Assembly (NCBI GenBank): GCA_036245525.1
Contig: BTPG01000002.1
Span: 166,491,501 to 166,555,500 of the forward strand
Length of the DNA stretch: 64,000 bases
Source of the DNA: Semisulcospira habei
Lineage: Eukaryota; Mollusca; Gastropoda; Semisulcospiridae
Reading direction: 5' to 3'
Below the pieces are notes generated by a model that was not told the DNA's origin, ran no database searches, and saw nothing but the letters and a program-made list of their open reading frames with translations. Made by a program: the position numbers and the translations under genes. Of this stretch, positions 37,846 through 47,824 are shown piece after piece (the stretch's first letter is position 1; the number at the start of each line of letters is the position of its first letter).

Positions 37846-38062
37846 GGATCGCCTCATTTAAATCACTTCTCAAAACCCACCTCTACAACGCTGCCTTTCA
37901 CTAGTCCGATTTCCCCAGCCATGCACAATTCATCACCACCGTCACGTGCGTGTTTGCCGTGTGTGTGCATATGTTGTGTGTGTGCGTGTTAGCCTTTTCA
38001 TTGTATCAGCGCTTAGAGCTACTTTTAGAATAACCGCTTAACAAATCTCTATTATTATTATT
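37846..38062 (+). mobile_element. L2-like LINE 3' end in the receptor 3' UTR
   Basis: FKSLLKTHLYNAAFH-stop at 37858-37903 is the end of an L2/CR1-type ORF. A UTR ending GCTTAACAAATCTC and (ATT)n follows. The orphan paralog at 22.3-22.5 kb lacks it, so it was inserted between the minisatellite and the poly(A) signal of this copy. Confidence 0.8.
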
Positions 38063-38092
38063 AATAGTTTGTTTTTTTTTAATCTTGTGTTG

Positions 38093-38098
38093 AATAAA
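38093..38098 (+). terminator. Poly(A) signal AATAAA of the receptor gene
   Basis: TTGAATAAAGTATACACG, conserved with the orphan paralog at 22525, lies about 315 bp after the stop codon. Confidence 0.65.
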
Positions 38099-38139
38099 GT
38101 ATACACGTTAAACACAAAGCAACTGATTTGGGACGTTGT

Positions 38140-39020
38140 GTGCGCATGTGTGTGCATGTGTGTGTAAATACGAGCATCTCCGGTGTTTGTGTAATACAAC
38201 CTTGAAACTTTAGGAAATGCTTCCTTCAAGATTTTTACGACAGCCTTTTAGCATACTTACATTGGGTAGCTCATTTAAGAAAAAAATAGTATATATGGCA
38301 TTCAGTCATGACTAAAACAATTATGTTGGGTGACATTCAGTCGTGCTAGTTCAGTCAAAATGATCCAACCTAATCTGGTGCTAACAGCACCCTTCAACCA
38401 CTACTCCAGAATGATCTATCACCCCACAGTGAACAATTGCAGGATGAGTTCACAATGGCACAGAGCCCTACAGTGAAATCCGTATATTTGAAAGTTGCTT
38501 TCCTCCGACTACGGCACCAAATATATATCAGAGCATGGAATTGATCCAGAAAAAAAAAAAAGGAAAATAGGCCGGGGTCCAAGGGCCGCCAAGGCCCCAG
38601 TGGGGCGCAGGGTCAAAGCCCCGCTATGGGGGAAAGGGGGGCGAAACGAAAATGATCATTTTTAAGACATTTTTTTTAGGGCCCTCCTTCACCTTGCAGA
38701 CATTAAAATCAAGAAAAAATTATAAGGTTTTTTTTTCTGTTTGTTTTGGAGAAAACTAGTGGTGTATGTTACTGTACTAGTTTCAGACACACACCACATA
38801 AAAGCGTGTGGGAAAACAGACCTTTGACAATATATTGCATAATTTCCAAGCACTTCCGAGTGATGCAAAATTAAAGGACAAATAAAGCAAGATGAGGATT
38901 TTATTCCAAAGTCTACCATATTGTTTGGAGTTCAGATGCATTTATCTTTTAGTTTTAGGAACATTTAGAGGTGTTCATATTTTTGGGCTCCTTATGCTGA
39001 TCCATCTTCCTCCTCTCTAA
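38140..39020. other. No recognised gene
   Basis: No domain or repeat unit that I can support. One A12 run lies at about 38550. Confidence 0.4.
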
Positions 39021-39250
39021 GCCAACCTCTGATCAACACACACTTTGGCACACACAAATAAAGACGGCCGGGACACGCGGCGCTTCCCACCATTAGTACG
39101 CTCTGTGGGCTCGTGTAGCGACAGGAATTCATCTCCTTCTAGTTCTACTCTAACCCACCCTCTGATCCACACACACTGGCACACAGAAATAAAGACGAAA
39201 ACACGGCAATTCCCGCCATTTGTAAGCTCTGTGGTCTGGCGTAGCATAGC
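39021..39250. repeat. Two-copy ~130-bp tandem repeat
   Basis: CCTCTGATC(A/C)ACACACACT, AAATAAAGACG, TTCC(C/)(A/G)CCATT and GCTCTGTGG blocks occur twice (39023-39115 and 39157-39245). Confidence 0.8.
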
Positions 39251-39417
39251 TATTCTGAAGAAGAAGAATAGCACAAGAAGCGAAATGACGTCACTTCAAG
39301 TTTCACGTCATAGCATCTTTAGTCCCACAACACCGTGTTCATAATGACAACTCAATGTTATACATCGCACATCGCAGTACTAACATTTGATGTATCAGAG
39401 AACCAACTTGGCAATTT

Positions 39418-39725
39418 TCTTGCTGATTTTCACGCCTAGGGCTTACAGGTCACAATTTGACCTAATCCTACCACAGGGCCAGGACAAACAGCAGGCTTAT
39501 GCAAACATTGTTTATGAAAAATCATGAGAAGATAGGTTTAAAAAAAAAAATTAAAGCTATGTTAGCTGTTTTATAAATGACTCCGAAAAAGTGGTGCAGA
39601 AAATTATCTGATTTTCACACCTAGGGCATACATGTCACAACTGACCTAATCGTACCCGACGGCTGAGACAAACTGTAGGCTTATGTAAAGACAGCATATG
39701 AAAAATCATGCGATTAATGAGAATT
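39418..39725. repeat. Two-copy ~190-bp tandem repeat
   Basis: TGATTTTCACGCCTAGGGC, ACAGGTCACAATTTGACCTA and GGCTTATGCAAACA, then TATGAAAAATCATG, recur with changes at 39610-39712. Confidence 0.8.
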
Positions 39726-39835
39726 GCTTTTTTCGTAAAAAGGATTCAACTGATTTAAGATTAACCCATATAATTTGTGAAATTAATCCCCAAAACGTGT
39801 TGTAATATTTTTTCAAAAAATATTTAATCATCACT

Positions 39836-40250
39836 CAAAAAGTTCTAGAGGTACAATGCTGGTTAACGAACTCATTCAATATGTCCCTTTTATCTAGCTA
39901 TATGCAAAATAGCTAGTAAAAATAAGAAAAATTACGGACTCCAGTGTGGATCAACCGTTTTTTTTGTGAAACTGCCATTTTCTCACCAATGAGCATCTTA
40001 ATCCAAAAAATTTTTTAAAAAAGATCTCGAGATTATTCTTTTTGGGACAATATCCTAAAATTTCAAGCTTGTCCGTCCTCAAACGCAGGCTCTAGTTGCT
40101 GTCCCATACATACACACACACACACGCAGCGCTTTGGTGCTGAAAAGACATTCTCTAGCAAGGTTGCAAGCTAGACATGACGTAATTTTTATCTTGGTAC
40201 TTCTTTGCCTAGAATTTCTGCCCTGCATGCCAAAAACATCATGTGCATGC
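39836..40250 (+). repeat. R1 repeat, partial copy
   Basis: AAAGTTCTAGAGGTACAATG, GTTAACGAACTCATTCAA, ACGGACTCCAGTGTGGATCAACC, GCTAGACATGACGTAATTTT and CTAGAATTTCTGCCC follow the order of R1 at 57060-58110. Confidence 0.7.
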
Positions 40251-40371
40251 TCCAAAATGCGCTCCGACCAGCCCCATTTCAATGTCTACCGTATTTTCAA
40301 TATGGTAGACAAAAAAAAAACGTATGCAGTAGCAGACTATTACTATTAGTCTTCCTCAGTGAATTAAAGTC

Positions 40372-40436
40372 ACAAGAAAACAGACTGTCAAACCACTAAA
40401 TTAGTGGTTTGACAGACTGTTGTCTTGTGACTGAAA
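40372..40436. repeat. Hairpin with ~28-bp arms
   Basis: GTCACAAGAAAACAGACTGT and CAAACCACTAA are mirrored by TTAGTGGTTTGACAGACTGT then TGTCTTGTGAC. Confidence 0.88.
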
Positions 40437-41100
40437 GCAATTTACATTTCACAAATGACACCAGTACTGATGGATTTATGCACTGTAGAGGTTATAGCCT
40501 TACTGGGGCTTATTCTCGTCTTCTATTTTCAGAGAAAGAATATGGTGCAACTGCTTGTCATCTGTTGATATACGTAATTTCCAGACTGAGGAAAGTATAA
40601 CACAAAAGAACTTAAGAAGACCCGCAGTTGCATTGATGCAAGATGTTCCCCTTCCACTTCATGTTCTAACCAATTCCATTTCCACGCATTTTTCACTCCA
40701 GAATCATGGTAAGTTTCACCACAATCAACAAACTTCCTCCTGGCCATTGTGAAAGAGACCCATGATGCAAAGCGCAGGCTAAAGGTAATGCTTTTCTGGT
40801 TTTCAGTTCTGCGCGATTTGGGAATGTTCACAGGCTCACAATAGCTCAACATACCATGGTAGATTCTTCTTCTTCTTTTTTTCGGCAGAGATATTTTTTG
40901 GGGCAGGACTGCTTCATCGGTTCAGCGGAAATCCGCTAAAATGTGGAAAATTACATGCTCTGATACTGATCACATCAAAACAGTCCTCTTGAGCCCTCCA
41001 CGGGTTTCTTATACCACACAGGATTGATCATAAAATCCTGTCTCGTACCTATGTCTGCCTGCACAAACCTGTGCCTTATTATCTGCAAACAAGAAAGGCA
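40437..41100. other. No recognised gene
   Basis: An open frame on the minus strand (40852-40529) has no recognisable domain and no splice support. I leave it unannotated. Confidence 0.4.
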
Positions 41101-41139
41101 AAGCCATTATGGCTCACGTGTATGACCTATTTACATGTG

Positions 41140-41650
41140 TGACCTTTGTGACAATAAGGGCTGGCTTCTGCACCAGCAAAATCCATGTTTTCTCAAAGTG
41201 AAAGCATTTTCACACATCTGTCAACCCCCCTGTGACCCTTGACCTTTCCAATGAGTCGACTAAATTAGTATGCAAACATTTTTTGTCAAAATATGGCTAT
41301 TTTGGACCTATTTCATGAGCTCTTGTGACCCTTGACCCTTGCGAAGGATCAATCAAAGTAGTATGCATGCAAAGGTCTTCCCATCAGGTATCTCACTACC
41401 AAGTTTGGGTTTGAAGTTGTGAATAGTATTTGATAAAAAATAAATTATGTCAAAATATAGCTATTTTTGACCTATTTCCTGATCCCGTGATCTTGACCTT
41501 TGTGAAGTCACTCTAATTAGTATGTTTAGAAAGGTCTTACCACAAAGTATCATTGGGCCAAGTTTAAAGACTGTGGCTTGAATAGTCTCCGAGAAAATGC
41601 CAACGTTAAAGTTTACCATAGACAACGGACAACAGACAACAGCGGACGGA
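41140..41650. repeat. Dispersed repeat with ~180-bp internal units
   Basis: TATGGCTATTTTGGACCTATTTC, GTGACCCTTGACC and AGTATGCATGCAAAGGTCTT blocks recur about three times (41278, 41310-41370, 41452-41545). They end in CAACGGACAACAGACAACAGCGGACGG-type sequence. The type is a common invertebrate non-coding repeat; the family is not named. Confidence 0.6.
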
Positions 41651-42085
41651 CCACTGGCCCAAAACACAGACTCACTTTTCCTTCGCGCATGAGCCAAAAA
41701 GTATCCCTACCTACACCCCTGCCTGTTCTCACCATTCCACGTCTCAGTCCTGGCCGCGCCTGCCCAGCGCAGAAGACACCAGCAAGAAATGCTATAGCTT
41801 CAGGTCTTTTAAGAATGCTGCTCAAAAGCTGTCCAAGTCTTTGAAAATTTCATTCTTGCTGTCTTCATTTCAAAGACACCCTTCTTCAGCCATATGAACT
41901 GACTGTGTTTTTTCTGTTCTCTTCTGTCGCTCTTTTGTTTTTCTCAGATTGGTTCTTTTCTATCTCTTCTGTACAAAAACTCTCCCCACCAAAGTGCCAT
42001 AAGCATTCTAGTTTCTACCAAAGGATGGATATAGGTGCTATGCAAATGAACATCATTATCAATATCATCATACCATTCAGAAAAC
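41651..42085. other. No recognised feature
   Basis: No supported gene or repeat. Confidence 0.4.
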
Positions 42086-42227
42086 AGGTCGATCATGATA
42101 CATGTGTATTGATATTATTCAAGGGTGGTGCAAAATAGCTTGGCACCTCTAAGCACCAAGCATTTTTGGCACTACCCTTGAACTATCATGGTTGATCCAT
42201 TTCCTGCTGTATTGTGTCAGGGCTACA
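42086..42227. mobile_element. H1 fold-back MITE, partial
   Basis: GTCGATCATGATA..TTCAAGGGTGGTGCAAAATAGCTTGGC and its imperfect complement. The outer TTAA ends are not recognisable. It lies just 3' of CHTF8. Confidence 0.75.
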
Positions 42228-42378
42228 AAATACATCTGTTATCGCCCATCAAAACTGTAAACCGTAACAATGGCCGCACACATGAGGTTAAGACAAAACA
42301 TTCTTCTCATGCAACACTGTAATTTGTATCAATATAAATTACACATGTATGCACCCACACAAACACTCTAACACACTG

Positions 42379-42384
42379 TTTATT
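42379..42384 (-). terminator. Poly(A) signal overlapping the CHTF8 stop codon
   Basis: On the minus strand the stop and signal read TGAATAAAC: the last A of TGA is the first A of AATAAA. No other AATAAA is seen in the next ~80 bases, so the 3' UTR may be only 15-30 nt. Confidence 0.6.
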
Positions 42385-45300
42385 CACAGTTTCTTGGGTA
42401 CATTAGCAATGATAGGTTTGGGTCGTTGTTTGAAAAGTATTTTCTTGTGGATAATGGCTTTCACAAGGTACTCGGTCTCTGACTTTGATTCTGCATCCGC
42501 AGCACCATCCTGGCCCATTCTGTAATCCTGAGGTGTTTGTTTTGTCAGTACAGCAAAAGGTTTCTCCAGCTGAACAACTTTTCCATACAGGATGTGATGG
42601 CCAATAATCAGCACTGGCACATCCTAGAAGAAGACAGACAAACCGACTGTCACAAAAAGTTTAATCCATTTAACCCCACAGGCGCATTTCCCAGATTTTG
42701 GATGCGTCACGTAACAACAATAACAGTTGCAGGAGATGAATCGACCATGATAATTCAACTTTCAAGGGCAGTGCCAGATTGGCTTGGCGCCAAGCTAATC
42801 TGGCACTATATTTGAATTATCACGGTCGATTCATCTTTGGCTGTAGGGTGTTGAGGTTAAATGGGTTAACCCCCTCGTGCGTGCAGCCACTAGTACTGAG
42901 AAAAGGTTAAAACATAAAAGTGATAAGTGATAAGAGAGTCATTCCACACTAATGATGACTAAAAGGGGGAATCACTGCTAAAAAAACAAATTCAACTTTA
43001 AATGTTAGCACCATTGTTAATTATTGTGTTAATATGTGTAGTTTATAACCTGTAAAAAGAAAAGCAGACCAACATACCAAACTGCCAATAGACAGGTAAA
43101 ATATGAAATATGTCGCTGCAGTGTAACTGCGTTACACTGTGACAGAAATTCAGCTGTGAGCAATGTACAAATCATGCAAAATGTCTTATCAATCATGGCT
43201 TACTTGAACACAACAAGGAGAAAGCTAAAAAACAATTCTTGAGTTATTAGATGCAATTTGTTTTGGAAAGAGGTATATTTTTTCTTCGCGACACCGTAAC
43301 ACAGTTACACCCCCATACTAAAACGTTTTTGTTTCAAACTTTAGGGTAAAAAAAATATGAAACAAATATGTAACATATTTACTTTCAGTGGTCAATGACG
43401 ATGCTAAAGGTAAAAGAGACAAAAACTTGTACTTGCTTTGATGTTATACAACATCAATACTAATCTGTAACTGTGTAACATGGGACACAAACTACAAAGT
43501 AACTGTGTTACACTGTGACAGAAATTCAGCTGTGAGCAATGTACAAATCATACAAAATGTCTTATCAATCATGGCTTACTTGAACACATCAAGGAGAAGG
43601 TAAAAAACAATTCTTGAGTTATTAGATGCAATTTTTGTCGGAAAGAGGTAGAGTTTTTGTTCGCGACACCATAACACAGTTACACTCCCATTATAAAACG
43701 TTTTTGTTTCAAACTTTAGGGTCAACAAATATGAAACAAATATTTAACATAAAATGTACTTTCAGTGGTCAATGATGATGCTAAAGGTAAAAGAGACAAA
43801 AACTTGTACTTGCTTTGATGTTATACAACATCAACACTGATCTGTAACTGTGTAACATGCGACACAAACATACATCCATCCTCGGGGGCAAGATTTAAGA
43901 ACTCAACAAATGCAAAATACTTGGGAGAGTGGAAATCATTTATTTCTGACATTCATGTATTTATTCCATACACCCCTCCCCACCACCACCAAAATCCTGA
44001 AGCATCCTGACAACCCCAACAAAATTTATGAAAAGAAGTGTTGTCCACGGACGTTGATGGTGGGCGGATCCAAAAGCGTGACATCCTCCACAGAGACCCA
44101 TGATAATGTCTTCAACATGGGGGAAATGTGTACTACCTCTCATGAACCTTTAAGAACTTCACCAGCGCTTCATCACCATTAGTCTCCAAAATCTGGGAAG
44201 AAAAGGCTTTTTAAGTTTTTATGTGATAAACACCAGGAAAAGATTATTAAAAACGCTAGAATGTTTACACTTAATCAAAATTCATGCTATGGATAAAGGT
44301 AAGGTCAATGCAAAGTAAACATATGTGAAAAACGTTCTTTTTTGTGTTACATAGTAACAACATAACATGCTACATCATCTTCAGGTAACTGCATTACATG
44401 CGACTCGTGAAAAGTGTAATGCAGTTACGCATGTTAGATTTTTATGAAGTAACATGCTTTTACCCAGATTTTGCAACTTGAAAACAGCTTAAACGATAAG
44501 GTTTCTCTGATAAACGCCCCCCAAAAGGTATCTAAAGCATTATTCTTCGTGAAAACAAGCAGTTCTGTGCACTGCATAACATGCGACACCAGCATAGTCA
44601 ATGCATCGCGTCATTTAAACTAGGTATTTCTCTACAATCACGAAATAAAACATGCAGATAACCATGTAAAATAGTAGATAGGAGAATAATATGATCAGTT
44701 CCGCTTACCTTTTCTTCCAATGATGTCGTATATCCCAGGATTTGGTACCATTTCACGTTCACCACCTCAAGTCTCACTTTGTGCGTAACTGTGTAACCGC
44801 GTGTTGCATGTGTGACACGTCACACTTTATTGTTGTGTACACACGTCCATATATGGAAACCTTGGGCGAAACGTCATCAAATCATGTGCTAATATGTACC
44901 CTTGTTGTGGATGAAGGCTTCCCGCTCAGCAGACGACGGTTTCGTCATTGTTTCATTTTGAAAAATACAGCGTAACTGTGTAACATCTGCGATACCATAA
45001 CTTAGAAGCCGGTCATCTCTTTATTCTGTGCATATACATTCAATGTGTGTAGTTGTACAACTTTAGTTTTTTAATATGTTAGTGATTTTCGTGGCTTTGT
45101 TTGTTCTGTGACCAGCAAGAATGACTTGTAGTTTATTTTGTATGTCCGGAGACGTGTGACGCCGCTTGTTACGCAGTTACGCTCTTTGAAAACGAAAAAT
45201 TTTACAAAATCCCTTTACTGAAATAAAAGATTTCAGAAATATCAAAGAAAAACAACAACAGTTTCATAACACTGTGCGGTTAAAAGGTTAATTTACGTAA

Positions 45301-47565
45301 CAGAAACCTCTCAAGTAGCCACCAAAGTTGCCTCCTTTCGGCGTTCCTGTTTTGCGCAGCCATTTTGAGTTGAATTTCGCTCTTTTTTCGTTCATAGTTA
45401 ATAGTAGACTTAACTTTTAACAGTTTCTTTGCTTGACCTGCTTAATCAACATCTGTATAATCCCAGCAATGGTTCTGAGTGCAGTTGGTCGTTTCTTTTG
45501 GATGAGAAATGCTGTTAAGTGAGAGCCCCCTAAAAAGTCATCATCAGTGTGGAATGACTCAAGAACATTATAAGGGGAAAAATGGGAAGGAGAGCAGAGT
45601 TACTGATCAGTATGATACAAGAGGGGGATTAAGAGGAGGGGGGAGGGGGGTTGAGGAGGGGGTCAGATGACTTTGGACAATGGACTTGCTTAACCCATTA
45701 CATCCTGAGGCTCATTTTTAACATTTACCTATTGTCCTATGAAGGCTACATTACAGATTAGGACTAGGAGATAGATCAACTGTTTTAATTCAAGGGTGGG
45801 TCCAAAATAGCTTGGCGCCTGAGGCGCCAAGCTATTTTGGCACCACCCTTGAACAATCTGTCAAATTCATTTCAAGCAACGGGTGTATCAGGATCAAAAG
45901 GGTTAAATAATCAATATTTGACCAGAGAGAGGTCGGGGTCCTGGAACTCTCTTCTTCATGGGCATTATGGGATCAGTGGATGACGAGTGCATGACGAGAA
46001 CACAGAATACAACCTTGTTAGTAAAATGCAGGTCCCCAATAAGCTTGCCACTGAGAGGCACAGGGTGTCGAGTCTCTAGCTGTCCCTGCAGTTCAATCAT
46101 GGCCCACTCCTCACACTGCCCATCCTCGCCTGGGCTGAAACATGGCAAACAAAACATCTCCTATACATTCAACACGCAAAATTGATAGCTCACATTCTTT
46201 TCAACATTTTTTACCAGAGGCTAGAAATTTATCAACTGAATGTTCACTTCTAAACATCATACAGGAGACAGATCAATCATGATGGTTCATGGGTGGTGCC
46301 AGACTAGCTTGGTACCTCCAGGCACCAACTTGACCAAGCTATTCTGGCCGCACCACCCTTGAACTATCATGGCTGATCAATTCAAAACTTAATGCTATAA
46401 TTAAGTCACTTCGGCAGTCACTACACATCCCTATTTGATTGTGCGTTTAGTAATAGTAGTAGTATGTGTGAGGACAAAATACTTAAATAGGCCGTGAGGC
46501 CTTTGAAAATGTCCTTTCTTCGACAAGTTTAATTACTTTATGGGTCTGTTATGCATGTACATTTTCCTACAAATCATTCATCATAGCAATAGAAAATCCC
46601 TTTAAATTTTGGTAATTCATCCAGGTGGTTTTTAAAAGAATTTCTGTTAGGTGCTTTTTCAGTGAAACTGGTAAATCATTCCAAACAGTAGCAACTCTGT
46701 TAGAAAAACAAAACTTCCGCAGGTTAGTGGTGCAATGCCGTACAAAGATTTTCCCCTTAGAGTTTCAGGTTGTCACAAAACGGTGCTGCAAAAAAGTAAT
46801 TACAATTTAGGTCGTCGATGCCATTATAAATTTTAAACACTTGGATTAAGTCTCCACGTATTCTACGTCTACGTGTCATGTAGGCCAAAATATTAAAGTC
46901 TGTCTGACTCTGATTAAGTCATATTTCTGAATTCTTTAACCAGCTTTGTTGCTCGTCTCTGTACCCTTTCAAGTGCAACTGATTGTTTCTTTAAATACAG
47001 TGTTTGTATTTTCTAAATGTGGTCTGACTAGTGATTTATACAGTTTACTAAAAATGTCCTTATCCAAATAATTAAAGGCTCTCTTAACTAAGTAGTATTG
47101 ATCCATCCCACACTACCTTTGTTTTTAATGCTAATCGGACTTTTAAGGCACTACCCTAAGACATGATGGTCAACTATTTCCCGTCAGTGTCCCTGAAGGC
47201 AACAGAAATGACACAATATGTGACGTGGGTTTAAGTGACTGAAACTAAAGGATCTAAAACTTTTCATCATACGAATCGGCTACGACGCAGTGGCTGGTCG
47301 GCTTTCGATAAAAAAAATGCTTGCTATATCTTGATGATCATTTACAATAGCAAAAGATATATATCTATATATTCATATAACTACACTGGTTAACCCCTTT
47401 GCGTGTCGGTAGCGTTTTTAGTCGTAATTTTTTGTCAGCGCGACTGAAACAGGAAAATATTTTTTAACCCTTTGTGTTACAAAATATTTTCCTACGTCCA
47501 GATTAAATAAAATATATATATATTCATATTCTCAACAACTACATTTTCAAGGCGATCTGCACCAT
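42384..47565 (-). CDS. CHTF8: CTF8, chromosome transmission fidelity factor 8 homolog (3 exons)
   Basis: CTF8 joins DCC1 and CTF18 in the alternative RFC clamp loader (CTF18-RFC) that acts on PCNA and supports sister-chromatid cohesion in the nucleus. Exons: 47565-47543 (MVQIALK + 2 nt), 46134-46014 and 42623-42384; phases join exactly, giving 127 aa against 121 in human. Conserved blocks visible are [44 protein letters not shown] and [10 protein letters not shown]. Intron 2 (3390 bp) contains the TIR element 42936-45560 and two H1 MITEs. Intron 1 contains an antisense LINE scrap. The gene is divergent from PSMG2. Exon 1 has a GTAGTT donor, which is weak; the ATG fits the family start. Confidence 0.93.
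42661..42869. mobile_element. H1 fold-back MITE in CHTF8 intron 2
   Basis: TTAATCCATTTAACCCCACA at the left, TTGAGGTTAAATGGGTTAA at the right, central GATTGGCTTGGCGCCAAGC palindrome. A TTAA-C-rich remnant of a different short fold-back (as at 63879) follows at 42866-42915. Confidence 0.85.
43121..43865. repeat. ~375-bp tandem duplication inside element A
   Basis: 43121-43488 and 43499-43865 are close copies: GACAGAAATTCAGCTGTGAG, GTCTTATCAATCATGGC, TTCGCGACACC(G/A)TAACACAG, CACTTTCAGTGGTCAATGA and CTGTAACTGTGTAACATG appear in the same order in each. Each copy carries three motif sites. Confidence 0.9.
44026..44948 (-). pseudogene. Broken small spliced gene of element A
   Basis: Three minus-strand exon candidates. 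One starts with ATG at 44948 ([16 protein letters not shown]) and a possible donor at 44899. One reads [19 protein letters not shown] and ends EEK at 44709, with a clear donor GTAAGC. One begins at 44192 after TTCTTCCCAG, reading [19 protein letters not shown], then a stop. After that stop the other frames give FPHVEDI and [19 protein letters not shown]. These blocks match, in order, the element B exon (VKFLKPH, YPKIDDI, MIVASTVDFLP). So the C-terminal module is shared but broken here. Function unknown. Confidence 0.5.
45340..45380 (-). promoter_or_regulatory. YY1-like site near the outer end of element A
   Basis: On the minus strand TCAAAATGGCTGCGC (about 45355-45369) resembles the AAnATGGCGGC YY1 consensus common at animal promoters. 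It lies about 400 bp upstream of the first exon candidate, and element B has a similar site at the corresponding place. Confidence 0.4.
45690..45906. mobile_element. H1 fold-back MITE in CHTF8 intron 2
   Basis: TTAACCCATTACATCCTGAG at the left, GGATCAAAAGGGTTAA at the right. Near-perfect central hairpin through AGCTTGGCGCCTGAGGCGCC. Confidence 0.9.
46260..46385. mobile_element. H1 fold-back MITE, partial
   Basis: ATCAATCATGATGGTTCATG and GGTGGTGCCAGACTAGCTTGG with their complement. Outer ends eroded. Lies in CHTF8 intron 1. Confidence 0.75.
46560..47010 (-). mobile_element. Degenerate LINE C-terminus in CHTF8 intron 1
   Basis: Minus-strand reading gives [19 protein letters not shown], then [18 protein letters not shown] and [14 protein letters not shown] blocks, the end of a non-LTR ORF. 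Several stops break the frame. Confidence 0.7.
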
Positions 47566-47824
47566 TGTGAAGCTGTTCAAGACGAGCGCAACCGTGGACT
47601 TTTCTCTCGCGCCAAAACACGCATATCTATACACACCAAATCATAAATTTTGATCATACGAGTAGCGTCCCTTTTTATCAACATTTTGGGGTCTTTCGTC
47701 TTTGTAGACTATTGGTTTGTCAAAATGGCGTCCTCCATGTGGTAAACACCCCATGCGGTTTGAGAACCCTTTATGGTAAACTAGACATCTACAGAAAAAA
47801 CGATCAGCGATTTATAACAATATC
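47566..47824. promoter_or_regulatory. Bidirectional promoter of CHTF8 and PSMG2
   Basis: 259 bp separate the two start codons. The interval holds an inverted CCAAT box (ATTGG, 47711-47715) and CAAAATGGCGTCC (47721-47733), a YY1-type site typical of housekeeping promoters, plus short GC-rich patches (GCGCC at 47610). No TATA box is evident. Confidence 0.6.

Larger units (their letters stand above)
42936..45560 (-). mobile_element. Element A: 2.6-kb TIR transposon with motif array
   Basis: Terminal inverted repeats of 25 bp (GAGTCATTCCACACTAATG at 42936; one mismatch to the complement of 45536-45560), with G/C-rich AAAAGGGGGA-like extension. AAGA is duplicated at 42932-42935 and 45561-45564, giving a 4-bp TSD. 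Inside are about 12 copies of a GTAACTG(T/C)GTAACATG-(C)GACAC motif in both orientations, a ~375-bp tandem duplication, and remnants of a small spliced gene on the minus strand. No known transposase is recognised. The superfamily is undetermined; a 4-bp TSD occurs in several (for example Sola, Chapaev). Confidence 0.85.

Noticed and set aside
40529..40852. Minus-strand 107-codon frame
   Set aside because: No recognisable domain, no splice or promoter support; length is within chance for this AT content.
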